Shown here piece by piece: positions 34,867 to 43,269 of a DNA stretch of 64,000 nt. Positions within the stretch are counted from its first letter, which is position 1. Each line of letters starts with the position of its first letter. The notes under the pieces were generated by a model. It saw only the letters and a list, made by a program, of their open reading frames with translations, had not been told where the DNA came from and searched no databases. The translations under genes were made by a program, and so were the position numbers. The stretch covers positions 62,001 through 126,000 of the forward strand of contig DXEG01000024.1 in the NCBI GenBank assembly GCA_019115125.1, written 5' to 3'. Origin of the DNA: Candidatus Blautia faecipullorum. Lineage in GTDB: Bacteria; Bacillota; Clostridia; Lachnospirales; Lachnospiraceae.

Positions 34867-34895
34867 TTGTGCAAACTTATGTTCAGGTGTATAAT
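34867..34895 (+). promoter_or_regulatory. Promoter with a LexA-like box before the Y-family polymerase
   Basis: TTGTGC (34867-34872), 17 bp, TATAAT (34890-34895). Within the spacer, AAACTTATGTTC (34873-34884) differs at one base from the Firmicutes LexA core GAAC-N4-GTTC. This placement would block polymerase until the SOS response. Confidence 0.6.
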
Positions 34896-34921
34896 AGAAA
34901 AAGAAATGGAGGTGAACCGTC

Positions 34922-36451
34922 ATAGAGAAAAAAGAACGAAGCTATATCGCCATTGATCTGAAATCCTTCTATGCCTCTGTGGAGTGCCGCGAGAGGGGAC
35001 TTGATCCTATGACGGCGAATCTTGTGGTGGCGGACGCCAGCCGTACGTCAAAAACTATCTGTCTGGCGGTTTCTCCGTCTCTGAAGGCCTATGGGATCCC
35101 GGGACGGCCCCGGCTTTTTGAAGTGGAGGAGAAGGTCAGGGAGATCAACGCCGGAAGGCGGAGACGGGCGCCGGGAGGGCGGCTGGAGGGTTCTTCTTAT
35201 ATGGCCCCGGAGCTGGAGAAATATCCGGAGCTTGCGCTTTCCTATATCGCGGCGCCTCCCAGGATGGCCTTTTATATGGAGTACAGCACCAGGATCTACG
35301 AAATTTACCTGAAATATATTGCGCCGGAGGATATCCATGTGTATTCTATTGACGAGGTGTTTATTGACGCCACCCATTATCTGAATACCTACGGGATGAC
35401 GGTCCGGGAGCTGGCGGAAAGGATGATCCGGGACGTGCTCCAGCGCACGGGGATCACCGCCACGGCGGGGATCGGTTCCAATCTGTACCTCTGCAAGGTC
35501 GCCATGGACATTGTGGCGAAGCATATGCCGCCGGACAAAAACGGGGCGCGGATCGCCAGTCTGGATGAAATGTCCTACCGGGAGCTTTTGTGGGCCCATC
35601 AGCCGCTCACGGATTTCTGGCGGGTAGGGAAGGGATACGAGAAAAAGCTGAAGGCTCACGGCCTTTATACTATGGGGGATATTGCCCGCTGTTCGCTGGG
35701 AAAGCCGGGGGAATATTATAATGAAGAGCTTTTGTATAAGCTTTTTGGAGTCAACGCGGAGCTTCTCATCGATCACGCCTGGGGCTGGGAGCCCTGCACC
35801 ATAGCGGAGATCAAGGCCTATAAGCCGGAAAACAACAGCCTGGGCTCCGGTCAGGTCCTGCACTGCGCTTATACCTTCGAAAAGGCCAGACTGGTAGTCC
35901 GGGAGATGACGGATCTGCTGGTGCTGGATCTGGTAGAGAAGCAGCTTGTGACGGATCAGATGACTCTCACGGTGGGGTATGATATTGAGAACCTCACAGA
36001 TCCCCGGCGGCGGAAGGATTACAGGGGCGAGGTAACTACAGACCGTTATGGACGCAGGATCCCCCGGCATGCTCACAGCACCGCGAATCTGGACAGACAG
36101 ACCTCCTCCACGGAGCTGATCACAGAGGCCGTACTGGAGCTTTACGACAGGATCGTGGATAAAAGCCTTCTGGTCAGACGGATCTCTGTCACCGCCAATA
36201 AGGTGGTGAGAGAGGATTCCATAAAAAAAGAAGATACTTTTGAACAGCTTGATCTCTTTACGGATTACAGAGCCCTGGAAAAACAGAAGGAAGAGGAGGA
36301 GAAGCGGCTGCGCAAGGAAAGAAAAATGCAGGAGGCAGTTCTGGATATTAAAAAGAAATTTGGAAAAAATGCTGTCTTAAAAGGAATGAATCTTGAAGAG
36401 GGCGCTACCGCCAGAGACCGGAATCAGCAGATCGGAGGCCATAAGGCCTGA
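34922..36451 (+). CDS. Y-family DNA polymerase (UmuC-like), apparent ATA start
   Basis: A 509-residue error-prone polymerase for translesion synthesis. The N-terminal catalytic motif IAIDLKSFYASVEC (from about residue 9) is encoded upstream of the first GTG (34979), so the true start must be earlier. An in-frame stop lies at 34913. GGAGGTGA (34908-34915) is 6 nt before ATA at 34922, the only well-placed initiator. Other motifs are YSIDEVFIDAT with the catalytic acidic pair, and TATAGIGSNLYLCKVAMD. The C-terminal little-finger region and an EQLDLFTDY clamp-binding-like motif near residue 440 are present. The YolD-like gene follows by 13 nt. Confidence 0.88.
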   Translation: MEKKERSYIAIDLKSFYASVECRERGLDPMTANLVVADASRTSKTICLAVSPSLKAYGIPGRPRLFEVEEKVREINAGRRRRAPGGRLEGSSYMAPELEKYPELALSYIAAPPRMAFYMEYSTRIYEIYLKYIAPEDIHVYSIDEVFIDATHYLNTYGMTVRELAERMIRDVLQRTGITATAGIGSNLYLCKVAMDIVAKHMPPDKNGARIASLDEMSYRELLWAHQPLTDFWRVGKGYEKKLKAHGLYTMGDIARCSLGKPGEYYNEELLYKLFGVNAELLIDHAWGWEPCTIAEIKAYKPENNSLGSGQVLHCAYTFEKARLVVREMTDLLVLDLVEKQLVTDQMTLTVGYDIENLTDPRRRKDYRGEVTTDRYGRRIPRHAHSTANLDRQTSSTELITEAVLELYDRIVDKSLLVRRISVTANKVVREDSIKKEDTFEQLDLFTDYRALEKQKEEEEKRLRKERKMQEAVLDIKKKFGKNAVLKGMNLEEGATARDRNQQIGGHKA

Positions 36452-36464
36452 AAGGATACAGAGC

Positions 36465-36935
36465 ATGAAGAATTATTTCGGAGATACCAGCCGGTACGAG
36501 GAGATTATGAGGCTTCCCCATCCGGTGTCAAAAACCCATCCCCAGATGCCGAGGGAGGACAGGGCGGCCCAGTTCGCTCCCTTTGCCGCGCTGACGGGAT
36601 ACGGGGACGCCATCAAAGAGACGGGAAGGCTCACGGAAGAAAAGCGGCTGCCGGATGAGGAACGGATGGAAGTTCTTGACAGGACGGTAAGCTTTTTGAA
36701 AGAACAGATAAAAAAGCAGCCCCTTATTACCGTCACCTGTTTTCAGGCAGATGAAAGAAAGTCGGGAGGAGCTTACCGGACGGTGGGGGGACGGTTGAAA
36801 AGATTTGACGACTACAGGCGATCCCTGGTGATGACAGACGGAACGGAGATTTTTTTTGACGATATTCTGGAAATTTACTGCGGGGACGAAGCAGAAATGG
36901 AGCGAAAAGAGGAAAAATATGGAAGAGATCAATAG
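36465..36935 (+). CDS. YolD-like protein
   Basis: A 156-residue protein typical of the small partner encoded after Y-family polymerases in Firmicutes. It contains REDRAAQFAPFAALTGYGDA near residue 30 and a beta-rich end with FFDDILEIYC. The ATG at 36465 follows GAAAGGA; the frame from 36393 is an overlap artefact. The 3' end overlaps the next gene by 17 nt. The family is proposed to act with UmuC-type polymerases, but the activity is not established. Confidence 0.8.
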   Translation: MKNYFGDTSRYEEIMRLPHPVSKTHPQMPREDRAAQFAPFAALTGYGDAIKETGRLTEEKRLPDEERMEVLDRTVSFLKEQIKKQPLITVTCFQADERKSGGAYRTVGGRLKRFDDYRRSLVMTDGTEIFFDDILEIYCGDEAEMERKEEKYGRDQ

Positions 36936-38490
36936 GAACGGACTGAGCGGCAAGGTTTTTCTGTCCCTGGAGCCTCCCACGGAGGAGGAACACGCCAGCG
37001 ACCAGATGAGGATCACGCGGGGACTGCGGGAAATGGGATATGAGAACATCCGCTTCTCCCTGGAGGCGCTGCGGGAGCTTTATCCTCTGTGCCGGGACGG
37101 ACAGTGGGAGATCACAGTGACCCTTGTCCATGAGGAGCAGGGAATTCTGGTACTGTCTGTGGAAAAAGGGGATCAGAGAGCGCGGCATTATGGGCTGGCT
37201 GTGGATTATGGCTCCACAACAATCGTTATGCAGATGGTGGATATGAACTCGGGCAGGGTGCTGGCGGAGGACAGCGAAACCAACGGACAGGCCGCCTATG
37301 GCGCGGATATCCTCACCAGGATCACCTATGCCATGGAAAGCGGGGAGCATAAGCGCCGGCTTCAGGAAGCCACAGCCGGAACCTTTCAGACACTGATCCG
37401 CAGGCTGACGGAAAAGACGGGGATCCAGGCGCGGGAATGTCCGGTTATGGTGATCTCGGGAAATACCACCATGGTGCATTTCCTTCTGGGGCTGGACGCA
37501 TGGACCGTGTTTTCCTCGCCCTACGCCCCGGTGACTACGGAACCGGGATTTTTCCGGGGCCGCGAGCTGGGAATGGATTTCCCGGGACAGGTGTTTTTTA
37601 TGCCGGGGATTTCCAACTATGTGGGCGGAGACATTGTCAGCGGACTTCTTTTACTGGATTTTTATAAGAAGGATGAGATCGGGCTTTTTTTTGATATCGG
37701 AACCAACGGAGAGCTTGTGATCGGCAACAGAGAATGGCTGCTGGCAGGAGCCGGGGCGGCGGGCCCTGCTCTGGAGGGCGATATCAGCCGCTATGGGATC
37801 CGGGCCTGCGAGGGGGCCATTGATACGGTCTGTATCGAGGGGGAAGAACTGTCCTTTACCACCATCGGAGGGAAAAGGCCGGTGGGGATCTGCGGATCGG
37901 GTATTATAGACCTTCTGGCGCAGATGAGGCTGAACGGCTGGGTGGATATCACGGGGACTTTGAATCCGGAGGCCTCATCCCGGATCGTGTTTCTTGAGGA
38001 AGAAGGAGAATACGGGGCGGTTTACGCCTTGAAGGAGGAGTCGGCAATAGGAAAGCCGCTCTATTTTTCCCAGACGGATATCCGGCAGTATATTAATACT
38101 AAGGCGGCGGCCCACACAATGCTGGACTGCCTTCTGGAGAGCGCGGGATATACGGAGGAGGAGATCGGCCATTATTATCTGTCCGGCGCCTTCTGCGCTC
38201 ACGGAAACCTGGAATCCGCCATCACCATAGGAATCTTTCCCGATGTGCCTCTGGAACGGTATTCCGCTCTCCGCAATTCTTCTCTGGACGGAGCCAGGAC
38301 GCTGCTTCTGGACAGGAGCCGTATGGAGGATATCCGTTATCTGCGGGAAAACGTGTACAGCGTGCAGTTTGCGTCCATGCCGGATTTTCTTGTGCGGATG
38401 CAGGCGGCGAAATTTATTCCCCATACAGATATGGAAAAATATCCTAACGTAAAGAAGAAACTGGAAGAAAGAATAAAAAGAAAAAGATAA
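36919..38490 (+). CDS. RACo-like ASKHA ATPase (DUF4445) lacking the iron-sulfur domain
   Basis: A 523-residue protein of the corrinoid-activator group. The ATPase core starts at about residue 97 with LAVDYGSTTIVMQMVD, followed by GISNYVGGDIVSG, LFFDIGTNGELVIG and GICGSGIIDLLAQM. The end has YYLSGAFCAHGNLESAITIG. Canonical RACo has an N-terminal 2Fe-2S ferredoxin domain; here the first 95 residues have only one Cys and no CxxxxCxxC pattern. RACo reduces Co(II) corrinoid proteins using ATP. Without Fe-S, this may have another role or take electrons from a partner. It overlaps the YolD-like gene. Confidence 0.78.
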   Translation: MEEINRNGLSGKVFLSLEPPTEEEHASDQMRITRGLREMGYENIRFSLEALRELYPLCRDGQWEITVTLVHEEQGILVLSVEKGDQRARHYGLAVDYGSTTIVMQMVDMNSGRVLAEDSETNGQAAYGADILTRITYAMESGEHKRRLQEATAGTFQTLIRRLTEKTGIQARECPVMVISGNTTMVHFLLGLDAWTVFSSPYAPVTTEPGFFRGRELGMDFPGQVFFMPGISNYVGGDIVSGLLLLDFYKKDEIGLFFDIGTNGELVIGNREWLLAGAGAAGPALEGDISRYGIRACEGAIDTVCIEGEELSFTTIGGKRPVGICGSGIIDLLAQMRLNGWVDITGTLNPEASSRIVFLEEEGEYGAVYALKEESAIGKPLYFSQTDIRQYINTKAAAHTMLDCLLESAGYTEEEIGHYYLSGAFCAHGNLESAITIGIFPDVPLERYSALRNSSLDGARTLLLDRSRMEDIRYLRENVYSVQFASMPDFLVRMQAAKFIPHTDMEKYPNVKKKLEERIKRKR

Positions 38491-38512
38491 AAAAGAGAAA
38501 GGAGCTCCGCTT

Positions 38513-39265
38513 ATGAAGATCATAATTTCCCCGGCGAAAAAAATGAATCAGGATACCGATTTTCCCGCGTCTCCCGGGACTCCGGTGTTTTTGGAACAGG
38601 CGGCTGTGCTTATGGAGACAGTGCGGCGGCTTTCTCTTTCGGAGGCAAAGGCTGTCTGGAAATGCAGCGATAAGCTTGCGGAGCTGAATTACAGGCGCTT
38701 TCAGAGGATGGATCTGGAGCGGGGACTGACGCCGGCGGTTCTTTCCTACGAGGGACTTCAGTATCAGCATATGGCTCCGGCTGTTTTTTCGGAAGAAGCC
38801 CTTGATTACATAGAAGCCCATCTGCGTATTTTGTCCGGCTTTTACGGTGTGCTGAAGCCTTTTGACGGAGTGACGCCCTACCGTCTGGAGATGCAGGCGG
38901 CCCTGCCTGTGCAGGGCAAAAAGGATCTCTATGAATTCTGGGGCGGCAGCCTCTATCAGGAGTTGACTAGGGACGGTGAGCATACGATCCTGAACCTTGC
39001 TTCGAAAGAGTATTCCAGGGCCGTGGAGAAATATCTGACGCCGGAGGACCGTTTTCTGACGGTGGAATTTGGAGAGCTTACAGGCGGGAAGGTGAAGCAG
39101 AAGGGAACCCTCGCCAAAATGGCCCGGGGAGAAATGGTGCGGTTTATGGCGGAAAATCAGGTGGAGGATACAGAAAAGCTCAGGGATTTTCATGAGCTGG
39201 GATTCTCCTTCCGCGAAGCCCTCTCGGATGAGCGCAGGCTGGTCTTCCTTCGGGAACCGGAGTGA
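38513..39265 (+). CDS. yaaA: Peroxide stress protein YaaA (DUF328)
   Basis: A 250-residue cytoplasmic protein that matches YaaA over its length. KIIISPAKKMN at the start, YEGLQYQHM, LRILSGFYGVLKPFDGVTPYRLEMQ in part, and NLASKEYSRAV are family blocks. E. coli YaaA limits intracellular iron during peroxide stress and binds DNA. AGAAAGGAG precedes the ATG. It follows the RACo-like gene by 22 nt and probably shares its transcript. Confidence 0.93.
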   Translation: MKIIISPAKKMNQDTDFPASPGTPVFLEQAAVLMETVRRLSLSEAKAVWKCSDKLAELNYRRFQRMDLERGLTPAVLSYEGLQYQHMAPAVFSEEALDYIEAHLRILSGFYGVLKPFDGVTPYRLEMQAALPVQGKKDLYEFWGGSLYQELTRDGEHTILNLASKEYSRAVEKYLTPEDRFLTVEFGELTGGKVKQKGTLAKMARGEMVRFMAENQVEDTEKLRDFHELGFSFREALSDERRLVFLREPE

Positions 39266-39273
39266 GAGGGAGG

Positions 39274-39309
39274 CGGCGGTTTTACGAATGGCGCGGGCTG
39301 AACTGTTAC
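39274..39309. repeat. Dispersed intergenic repeat, type 2, partial copy
   Basis: GGTTTTACGAATGGCGCGGG followed by CTGAACTGTTAC matches the reverse complement of the left half of the 46961 element and the copy at 63930. It sits just after yaaA and upstream of a promoter. Confidence 0.7.
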
Positions 39310-39338
39310 ATAGTTCATCCGCACAGTGGCGGGCGCTA

Positions 39339-39368
39339 TTGACAAGCTGGCGGCAGGGCGGGTAGAAT
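39339..39368 (+). promoter_or_regulatory. Promoter upstream of the small 82-residue gene
   Basis: TTGACA (39339-39344), 18 bp, TAGAAT (39363-39368). The transcript would have a 110-nt leader before the ATG at 39480. Confidence 0.6.
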
Positions 39369-39479
39369 AGTGGCAGTACCGCAGCCGCATGGAAGAATGG
39401 AAAGAGCCGGGAGATAAAAAGCCGGGAAACAGCCGGAAAGCAGGGCGGCTGGAATTATGTTTCGCAGGGAGGAATTACA

Positions 39480-39728
39480 ATGAGACTGCAGACAGTGCAG
39501 GAGGCATTAAAAAAGAAAAACATTGAATATGAATATACTGAGGAGGACGGTTGCGGCAGCATTGATTTTTTGTTCCGGGGCCTGTCCTTTCATGTGTGGG
39601 AATACTGCGACCGGGTTTGGGGCGCGGAGACCAATATCTTCGCCGCGGGGAGAAGCCGGGATATAGAAGGCGACTATGAGGAGGTTATTTCCCGGGAGAT
39701 TCTTTCCTGGCCGGATATGGCGGGCTGA
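39480..39728 (+). CDS. Small unknown protein, 82 residues
   Basis: A short acidic cytoplasmic protein with an excellent AGGGAGGAAT ribosome site. It has an aromatic centre (FRGLSFHVWEYCDRVWGAE) and ends EILSWPDMAG. I have the impression of similar small proteins in Lachnospiraceae, but cannot assign a family or function. It is 40 nt upstream of the acetyltransferase and probably co-transcribed with it. Confidence 0.65.
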   Translation: MRLQTVQEALKKKNIEYEYTEEDGCGSIDFLFRGLSFHVWEYCDRVWGAETNIFAAGRSRDIEGDYEEVISREILSWPDMAG

Positions 39729-39768
39729 TCCGTCGGCGCACACTGACGAAAGGAAAAAAGACACATCA

Positions 39769-40323
39769 ATGGAGCTGCAGAATATTCAAAAAGAAGGAAA
39801 ACAATACAGGGATCAGGTATATGAGCTGTACCACCAGGCATTTCCGCAAATAGAGCGGAAGCCCTTCGCTCTGATGGAGGAGCTTTCAGCGCAGGGTAAA
39901 ATGGAGCTGCTGGCGGTGACAGAAAATGAGGAATTTTTGGGCCTTGCCGTCAATATGATGCATGGAGATACGGCCATTCTGGATTATTTCGCCATTGCTC
40001 CGGAACGCAGAGGGGGAGGTGTCGGCAGCAGTAGCCTGGCGCTTCTTCTGGAGAAATTTCGCGGCCGGAGATATATATTTGAGATTGAAAAACAGGACGA
40101 CGCCGCGGACAACGCGGCGGAGCGGAGCCGCCGAAAGGCTTTTTACCTGAGAAACGGGCTGAAGGAGACGGGGCTTTTTGTAAATGTGTACGGCACGGAT
40201 TTTGAGCTTCTGACGCCGGACGGCGAGCTTTCCTACGAGGCGTACACCGGAATTTTGGAAGCAGTTCTGGGAAAAGAGGGCGTCGGCGTGCTGAATCCCC
40301 GGCTGCTTTCCGCTCAGAGGTGA
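39769..40323 (+). CDS. GNAT-family N-acetyltransferase
   Basis: A 184-residue acetyltransferase. The acetyl-CoA pyrophosphate loop is the APERRGGGVGSS segment near residue 85, preceded by the strand AILDYFAI. The FEIEKQDDA region and a following arginine-rich helix fit GNAT motif B. The ATG at 39769 is preferred; AAAGGA lies rather far upstream, so translation may be modest. It overlaps the next frame only through an unused GTG. The substrate is unknown. Confidence 0.85.
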   Translation: MELQNIQKEGKQYRDQVYELYHQAFPQIERKPFALMEELSAQGKMELLAVTENEEFLGLAVNMMHGDTAILDYFAIAPERRGGGVGSSSLALLLEKFRGRRYIFEIEKQDDAADNAAERSRRKAFYLRNGLKETGLFVNVYGTDFELLTPDGELSYEAYTGILEAVLGKEGVGVLNPRLLSAQR

Positions 40324-40343
40324 GAACAGGGAGGACGTTTATT

Positions 40344-41951
40344 ATGGAGGCAGTTTACGCCGCGCATTTGAAAATCCGCGGATCAAAATTATATCTGACT
40401 CTGAATTCCCGCGGCGGGCTGGAAGACATGGGAGCTTATCTGGTGAGAAGAGAGGCGGATCCTTCTGTGAAGGAACGGCAGTTTCTTCCCTTCCAGCGTA
40501 TCTTTCAGTCTGAGCAGGAGATAAAGGCGGTGCTGGACACCTCCGTTCTGCCCCTGGACAAGGCGGACTGGGCGGTTATGGTGAGCGGCCGCGGGGAGAT
40601 TGCAGAAAAACAGAGGGCGGACGCGTCCTTTTTTCAGCCGGTGATCCTGAGCGGGAAGCTGAGGGCTCTTCTGATCCTTGGGGATTATCAGATCAGAAGA
40701 AGCGGGCAGATCCTTTTTCCCATGGGAAGCGCCGGACATCAGATGATCCTCCGCTGCCGTCCGGAGACGAAATATGACGGGCAGGGCACGAGGTTCAGAG
40801 AATTCCTGGCCTACGGGCTGTACAGGCTGCTGAGGCCCGTCTGGAAAAAGAAGCGCGTCTGGATCATTTATGAAAAATACTGCGTTTCCGCCCAGGACAA
40901 TGGATTTTATTTTTTTCAGTACTGTATGGAGCATCTGGAGGAGCGGGACAAAAAGCGTATCTTTTTTGTGCTGGACCGGAATTCCGAACAGTGGGACGAA
41001 ATAAAGAACTACCGGAAAAACGTGCTTCCCTTTATGAGCTTCCGGCATATGCTTTATATGCTGGCGGCCAGCCTGTATGTGGCTTCTGACAGCGGAATCC
41101 ACGGGTATCTCTGGCAGCCCAGGCCGAATCTTATTTCCCGGGAGATCAACAGACATGAAATTTATTTTCTGCAGCACGGTGTGCTGGGAATGAAGCGGGT
41201 GGAAGATCTTTTTGGAAAAAACGGCGTCAGCCCTGTGACCTATTTTACCGTCTCGTCAAAGTACGAGCAGGATATTGTAGTGAGGGAGTTCGGGTACGCC
41301 CGGGAAAATGTTCCCATTACAGGACTGGCCCGCTGGGATGTTCTGGAAAATAAGGCGGAAAAGGGCGCCGCCCGGATCCTGGTGATGCCCACCTGGCGGT
41401 CCTGGCTGGAATATTCAAGTGATGAGGAATTCTGCGGAAGCGATTATTACAGGCATTATATGTCTCTTCTGCAGAACCGGCGGCTTTTGTCTGTTTTAAG
41501 AGAAACGGGAACGGACCTGATCTTTTATATTCATCCCAAGCTTCGCGGCTTTATGAGCAATTTTCATTCGGACAGCGGCCAGGTGACTCTGGTTTCCTTC
41601 GGCCAGGAGCCTTTAAATGAGCTGCTCATGAAATGCTCCATGATGGTTACAGATTATTCCAGCGCCTGCTGGGACGTCTATTACCAGGAAAAGCCGGTTC
41701 TCTTTTATCAGTTTGACCTGGAGTCGTACATGGAAACAAATGGAAGCTACATGGATATGGAAACGGAGCTGTTTGGAGAACGGTGTACAGAGGAGTCCGC
41801 GCTGGTGGAGAGACTGGAAGCATATATCGCGGAGGGATTTCAGGAAAAAGAGGCCTTTGCCGCAATGCGTGATCATTATTTTGCTTACCGGGATCATCAT
41901 AACTGTGAGAGGATTTATGCCTATATCAGAGGGGATGCGCAGGAAAAGTAG
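40344..41951 (+). CDS. CDP-glycerol glycerophosphotransferase-family protein
   Basis: A 535-residue TagF/TarF-like enzyme. The first ~150 residues are a beta-rich accessory domain. The catalytic Glyphos_transf domain follows, with YFLQHGVLGMKRV, ITGLARWDVL, VMPTWRSWL, FYIHPKL and MVTDYSSACWDVYYQEKPV in part; the two catalytic His residues and the acidic site are present. Family members transfer glycerol phosphate or ribitol phosphate from CDP-activated donors to wall polymers at the inner membrane face. The ATG at 40344 follows GGGAGGA. A longer paralogue is encoded convergently at 43270-45369. Confidence 0.9.
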   Translation: MEAVYAAHLKIRGSKLYLTLNSRGGLEDMGAYLVRREADPSVKERQFLPFQRIFQSEQEIKAVLDTSVLPLDKADWAVMVSGRGEIAEKQRADASFFQPVILSGKLRALLILGDYQIRRSGQILFPMGSAGHQMILRCRPETKYDGQGTRFREFLAYGLYRLLRPVWKKKRVWIIYEKYCVSAQDNGFYFFQYCMEHLEERDKKRIFFVLDRNSEQWDEIKNYRKNVLPFMSFRHMLYMLAASLYVASDSGIHGYLWQPRPNLISREINRHEIYFLQHGVLGMKRVEDLFGKNGVSPVTYFTVSSKYEQDIVVREFGYARENVPITGLARWDVLENKAEKGAARILVMPTWRSWLEYSSDEEFCGSDYYRHYMSLLQNRRLLSVLRETGTDLIFYIHPKLRGFMSNFHSDSGQVTLVSFGQEPLNELLMKCSMMVTDYSSACWDVYYQEKPVLFYQFDLESYMETNGSYMDMETELFGERCTEESALVERLEAYIAEGFQEKEAFAAMRDHYFAYRDHHNCERIYAYIRGDAQEK

Positions 41952-42039
41952 AAATCCGCCGCATACGGGAACGCGTACGCGCGGCCCGGCGGGAGAGAGG
42001 TCTGATACATTTGCTCAGGATAAGAGAGGAAGTATGGAA

Positions 42040-43152
42040 ATGGAGAATAAGCTGAGATTTACGAAACAAAATACGCTGGCGGTGAAGGGCATTGCCGTGA
42101 TCTTTCTGCTGACCTATCATTGCTTTTCCAACGAATCGAGACTGTACGGCCATCAGGTGGAGTTCTGGCCGCTGTCCCAGGATATGGCTATGATGATCAG
42201 CCGCTGCATGGTGCAGTGCGTGGGGCTTTTTGCCTTTTTGTCCGTGTACGGACTTACCCTGTCCCTGAAAAAGCAGTATGAGCAGTTTCAGTTTACGGGG
42301 AAGGATGCGGCGCTTTTTGTTTTTAAAAGATATGTGAATCTTGTGCTTCTGTTCCTTCTTCCCTTCATCTTCTGCGCGGCCATCACGCTGCTCACAGGAA
42401 CCTCGCGTTACTCCAACGGCTTCTGGGCCAATATTACCAGTGTGATCATGGATATTCTCTGCCTGGGCCATCTGTTTGGAACCCAGCCTCTGATCTCCAC
42501 CTGGTGGTATCTCAGTCTGGAGGTTCTGCTGATCGTGTTTCTTCCCTTTGCCATCCGTTTTTATAAACGGTACGGATGGCTGACGATCGCCATGGCTCTT
42601 CTTCCGGGAAGCTTTCTTCTGGAAAAGCATGTGCATCTGACAAAGTATCTTTTCGTAGTGCCCTTTGCGGTGTGCTTCGCGGACAGGCAGGTGCTGGAAC
42701 GGCTGAAGAATTTTTCGATCGTCAAGAACAGATTTTGGAACAAGCTATTGAAATTTGTGATCACCACAGGCCTTCTTATCCTGATGTTTTTGCTCTTTGA
42801 CAGCCGATGGGGGATCCAGCGGTTTGAGTTCCTTCTGAACGGTCTGATCCCTGTGGTGCTGATCTACTGGGCCTATGAATTTATTATTGAGCTTCCCGTA
42901 CTCCGGCAGTTTTTGGAATTCCTTGGGAAAAGATCCTCGGATATTTTTTATACCCATACCTTTGTAAGAGCTATGTGGCTGAAGGATGTGACCTATTCCT
43001 TCAAATACGCGGTTCTGATCTGGCTGTTCCTGCTGGGAGTCAGCATCGTGATCTCCTTTATTCTGGACGGGCTCCGCAGGCTGCTGCGCTACCGTCAGGT
43101 AACCGGGGCCGTTTCCGGCTGGCTTGTGAGCTGGGCGGAGAGAACGATTTAA
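42040..43152 (+). CDS. Acyltransferase-3-family membrane protein
   Basis: About 370 residues with roughly ten hydrophobic segments. The N-terminal NTLAVKGIAVIFLLTYHCFS contains the acyltransferase-3 His motif that follows the first helix. Members O-acetylate wall polymers or surface polysaccharides. The ATG at 42040 is 9 nt after AGAGAGGA; an ATG at 42034 is too close to it. It sits between two glycerophosphotransferase-like genes, consistent with decoration of a teichoic-type polymer. Confidence 0.85.
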   Translation: MENKLRFTKQNTLAVKGIAVIFLLTYHCFSNESRLYGHQVEFWPLSQDMAMMISRCMVQCVGLFAFLSVYGLTLSLKKQYEQFQFTGKDAALFVFKRYVNLVLLFLLPFIFCAAITLLTGTSRYSNGFWANITSVIMDILCLGHLFGTQPLISTWWYLSLEVLLIVFLPFAIRFYKRYGWLTIAMALLPGSFLLEKHVHLTKYLFVVPFAVCFADRQVLERLKNFSIVKNRFWNKLLKFVITTGLLILMFLLFDSRWGIQRFEFLLNGLIPVVLIYWAYEFIIELPVLRQFLEFLGKRSSDIFYTHTFVRAMWLKDVTYSFKYAVLIWLFLLGVSIVISFILDGLRRLLRYRQVTGAVSGWLVSWAERTI

Positions 43153-43168
43153 GCGAAAATGAAAATAA

Positions 43169-43236
43169 AAACAAAAACCTGTGCGTAAGCTCCGGCCGGA
43201 CTGTCCGTTCCGGGGATAAAGCACAGGTTTTTGTTT
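43169..43236. terminator. Bidirectional terminator between convergent wall genes
   Basis: AAACAAAAACCTGTGC (43169-43184) and GCACAGGTTTTTGTTT (43221-43236) are perfect 16-bp arms. The long loop has its own CCGG-rich inner pairing. Confidence 0.85.
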
Positions 43237-43269
43237 GGTTCATACGCCGTATTTTTGTTCAGTCGGCCC

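Noticed and set aside
41713-42033. N-terminal extension of the acyltransferase frame
   Set aside because: It overlaps the end of the preceding transferase and is basic and non-membrane; the good ribosome site lies before 42040.
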